Source: Wenzhouxiangella sp. XN201
GTDB taxonomy: Bacteria > Pseudomonadota > Gammaproteobacteria > Xanthomonadales > Wenzhouxiangellaceae
Length of the DNA: 64,000 bases
NCBI RefSeq assembly: GCF_011008905.1
Contig: NZ_JAAIVI010000017.1
Span: forward strand, 1,713,750 to 1,777,749
Reading direction: 5' to 3'
Shown: in pieces, positions 62,941-64,000 of the stretch
How positions within the stretch are numbered: position 1 is the stretch's first letter
How the letters are laid out: every line of letters begins with the position of its first letter
Made by a program: the position numbers and the translations under genes
Notes under the pieces: generated by a model
What the model was told of the DNA's origin: nothing
The model's input: the letters and a program-made list of their open reading frames with translations, nothing else
Database searches by the model: none

Positions 62941-64000
62941 ATGTCACTGGCCGCCCCCGGACCCGAAACCCGCGTCTATCGCCCCGCAGAACTGAACCGT
63001 GAGGTCCGCCTGCATATCGAGGCGGGCTTTCCCCGGCTGTGGCTCTCCGGCGAGATCTCCAACCTGGCCCGGCCGCCGTCCGGCCACCTGTATTTCACGC
63101 TCAAGGATGAACGTGCCCAGATTCGCTGTGCCCTCTTTCGGGGCAACGCAGCCGGCATCGGCTTTCGGCCGGAAAACGGCATGCAGGTGCTGGTACGCGG
63201 GCGCCTCGGCCTGTACGAACCGCGGGGTGACTACCAGCTGATCGCCGACGGCCTGCTCGAAGCCGGCGCCGGTGCATTGGCCGAGGCTTTCGAAGCACTG
63301 AAGAAGAAGCTCGAGGGCGAAGGGCTGTTCGAACCGGCTCACAAACAGGAATTGCCGCCATGGCCCGAACGGATCAGCGTCGTCACCTCGCCATCCGGAG
63401 CGGCCATTCGCGACATCCTGCAGACCCTGGCCCGTCGCTGGCCCCGCGCCAAAGTGCGCATCTATCCCAGCCAGGTGCAGGGCGAGACCGCGCCGGCCGA
63501 ACTGGTGCGCGCGCTGAAGGCCGCTGACCGGCACGGCTTCGGCCAGGTCATCCTGCTTGCCCGCGGCGGCGGATCGCTGGAGGACCTGTGGGCCTTCAAC
63601 GATGAACAACTGGTCCGCGCGCTTCACGCCTGCAAGACTCCCGTGATCAGCGGCGTCGGTCACGAAACCGATGTCACCATTGCCGACTTCGTCGCCGACC
63701 TGCGCGCTCCCACGCCGACGGCCGCCGCCGTGGCGGCCACACCCGACGGCCCGGAACTGCTGAAACGCCTGCGTCGGCTCGACACTGAAATCGGGCGCAG
63801 CATGCAGCGCCGACTGCAGGAAGGCATGCAGCGGCTCGACCATGCCGAAAGCCGGCTGAAGCAACAACATCCCGAGCGACGGCTGGATGAACTGGCTCGC
63901 CGCCGGGAGGAATTGAGCCGGCGCGCGGAAGGGGCGATCAAACGTCAACTCGATGCGTGCCAGCGGCGCCTGCAAGGGCTCGAGACCCGTCTGGCCGGCC
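62941..64000 (+). CDS. xseA: Exodeoxyribonuclease VII large subunit, 3' end beyond the window (partial)
   Basis: The frame is open from ATG 62941 to the right edge, giving about 353 residues. The N-terminal OB-fold shows LWLSGEISNLARPPSGHLYF and a DNA-contact loop FTLKDERAQIRCALFRGNA. The catalytic XseA core has VVTSPSGAAIRDILQTLARR, ARGGGSLEDLWAFNDE and ISGVGHETDVTIADFVADLR. The long coiled-coil region begins after residue 280 and continues past the window. With XseB it degrades single-stranded DNA to short pieces. It diverges from the amidohydrolase gene with a 98-base gap. Confidence 0.96.
   Translation, partial: MSLAAPGPETRVYRPAELNREVRLHIEAGFPRLWLSGEISNLARPPSGHLYFTLKDERAQIRCALFRGNAAGIGFRPENGMQVLVRGRLGLYEPRGDYQLIADGLLEAGAGALAEAFEALKKKLEGEGLFEPAHKQELPPWPERISVVTSPSGAAIRDILQTLARRWPRAKVRIYPSQVQGETAPAELVRALKAADRHGFGQVILLARGGGSLEDLWAFNDEQLVRALHACKTPVISGVGHETDVTIADFVADLRAPTPTAAAVAATPDGPELLKRLRRLDTEIGRSMQRRLQEGMQRLDHAESRLKQQHPERRLDELARRREELSRRAEGAIKRQLDACQRRLQGLETRLAG

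Overview
The window reads as a GC-rich gammaproteobacterial chromosome. A single-piece tmRNA with tag ANDDNYALAA, the grpE-dnaK-dnaJ-dapB order, the recN/fur/bamE/rnfH/ratA/smpB block, fused rlmKL and a palindromic repeat family between genes all fit the Xanthomonadales/Chromatiales side of the class. A Wenzhouxiangella-like organism is my best guess, made from gene content only. No insertion sequence, prophage or CRISPR array is visible.

Layout. 1-8.7 kb: an exopolysaccharide locus on the minus strand (Wzz-type chain-length protein, YdcF-type protein, MarR-EPS regulator with its own promoter and operator, Ugd, a decayed rmlB, a flippase, two sulfotransferases and a GT4 glycosyltransferase). 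Its distal part is visibly AT-richer than the rest. 8.7-11.6 kb: tRNA-Leu, repeats and an exported M3 peptidase. 11.6-22.8 kb: an unusual surface-chemistry region with three alkaline-phosphatase-superfamily lipoproteins, an Oxa1/EMC3-like membrane protein, a small YIGPG membrane protein, a GMC oxidoreductase with a Tat lipoprotein partner, a sulfotransferase, a methyltransferase and tadA. 23-28.5 kb: BON lipoprotein, guaA, guaB, iscA-like gene and asnS. 28.6-41 kb: a large secreted Ig-repeat protein behind a strong promoter, a bacteriophytochrome diguanylate cyclase with its heme oxygenase and an AEC permease, a GST, a DUF885 peptidase, a small lipoprotein, a polysaccharide deacetylase and a solute symporter. 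41-54 kb: housekeeping (tRNA-Glu, tRNA-Ala, dapB, the heat-shock cluster, recN, fur, bamE, rnfH, ratA, smpB, a MASE2 diguanylate cyclase, ssrA, a CPA1 antiporter). 54-64 kb: rlmKL, an arsenic operon (arsR, acr3, arsC), a PagL-like deacylase, a YhcB/ZapG-like protein, a GNAT-nitrilase fusion, an amidohydrolase and the 5' part of xseA.

How the parts may work together. The first 8.7 kb would make, polymerise and export a uronic-acid-containing and probably sulfated polysaccharide. The 12-23 kb cluster looks like a periplasmic or outer-surface modification system built on phospho- and sulfo-ester chemistry; its substrate is unknown and it is the best candidate here for something undescribed. Two diguanylate cyclases, one predicted to sense red light, could link environment to matrix production.

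Non-coding structure is rich. There is a dispersed hairpin family with conserved arms and covarying cores, three long inverted repeats built from short tandem units (one of which supplies the end of a coding sequence), two direct repeats with compensated hairpins, and an inverted copy of a tRNA-Glu 3' end facing the real gene across a bidirectional terminator.
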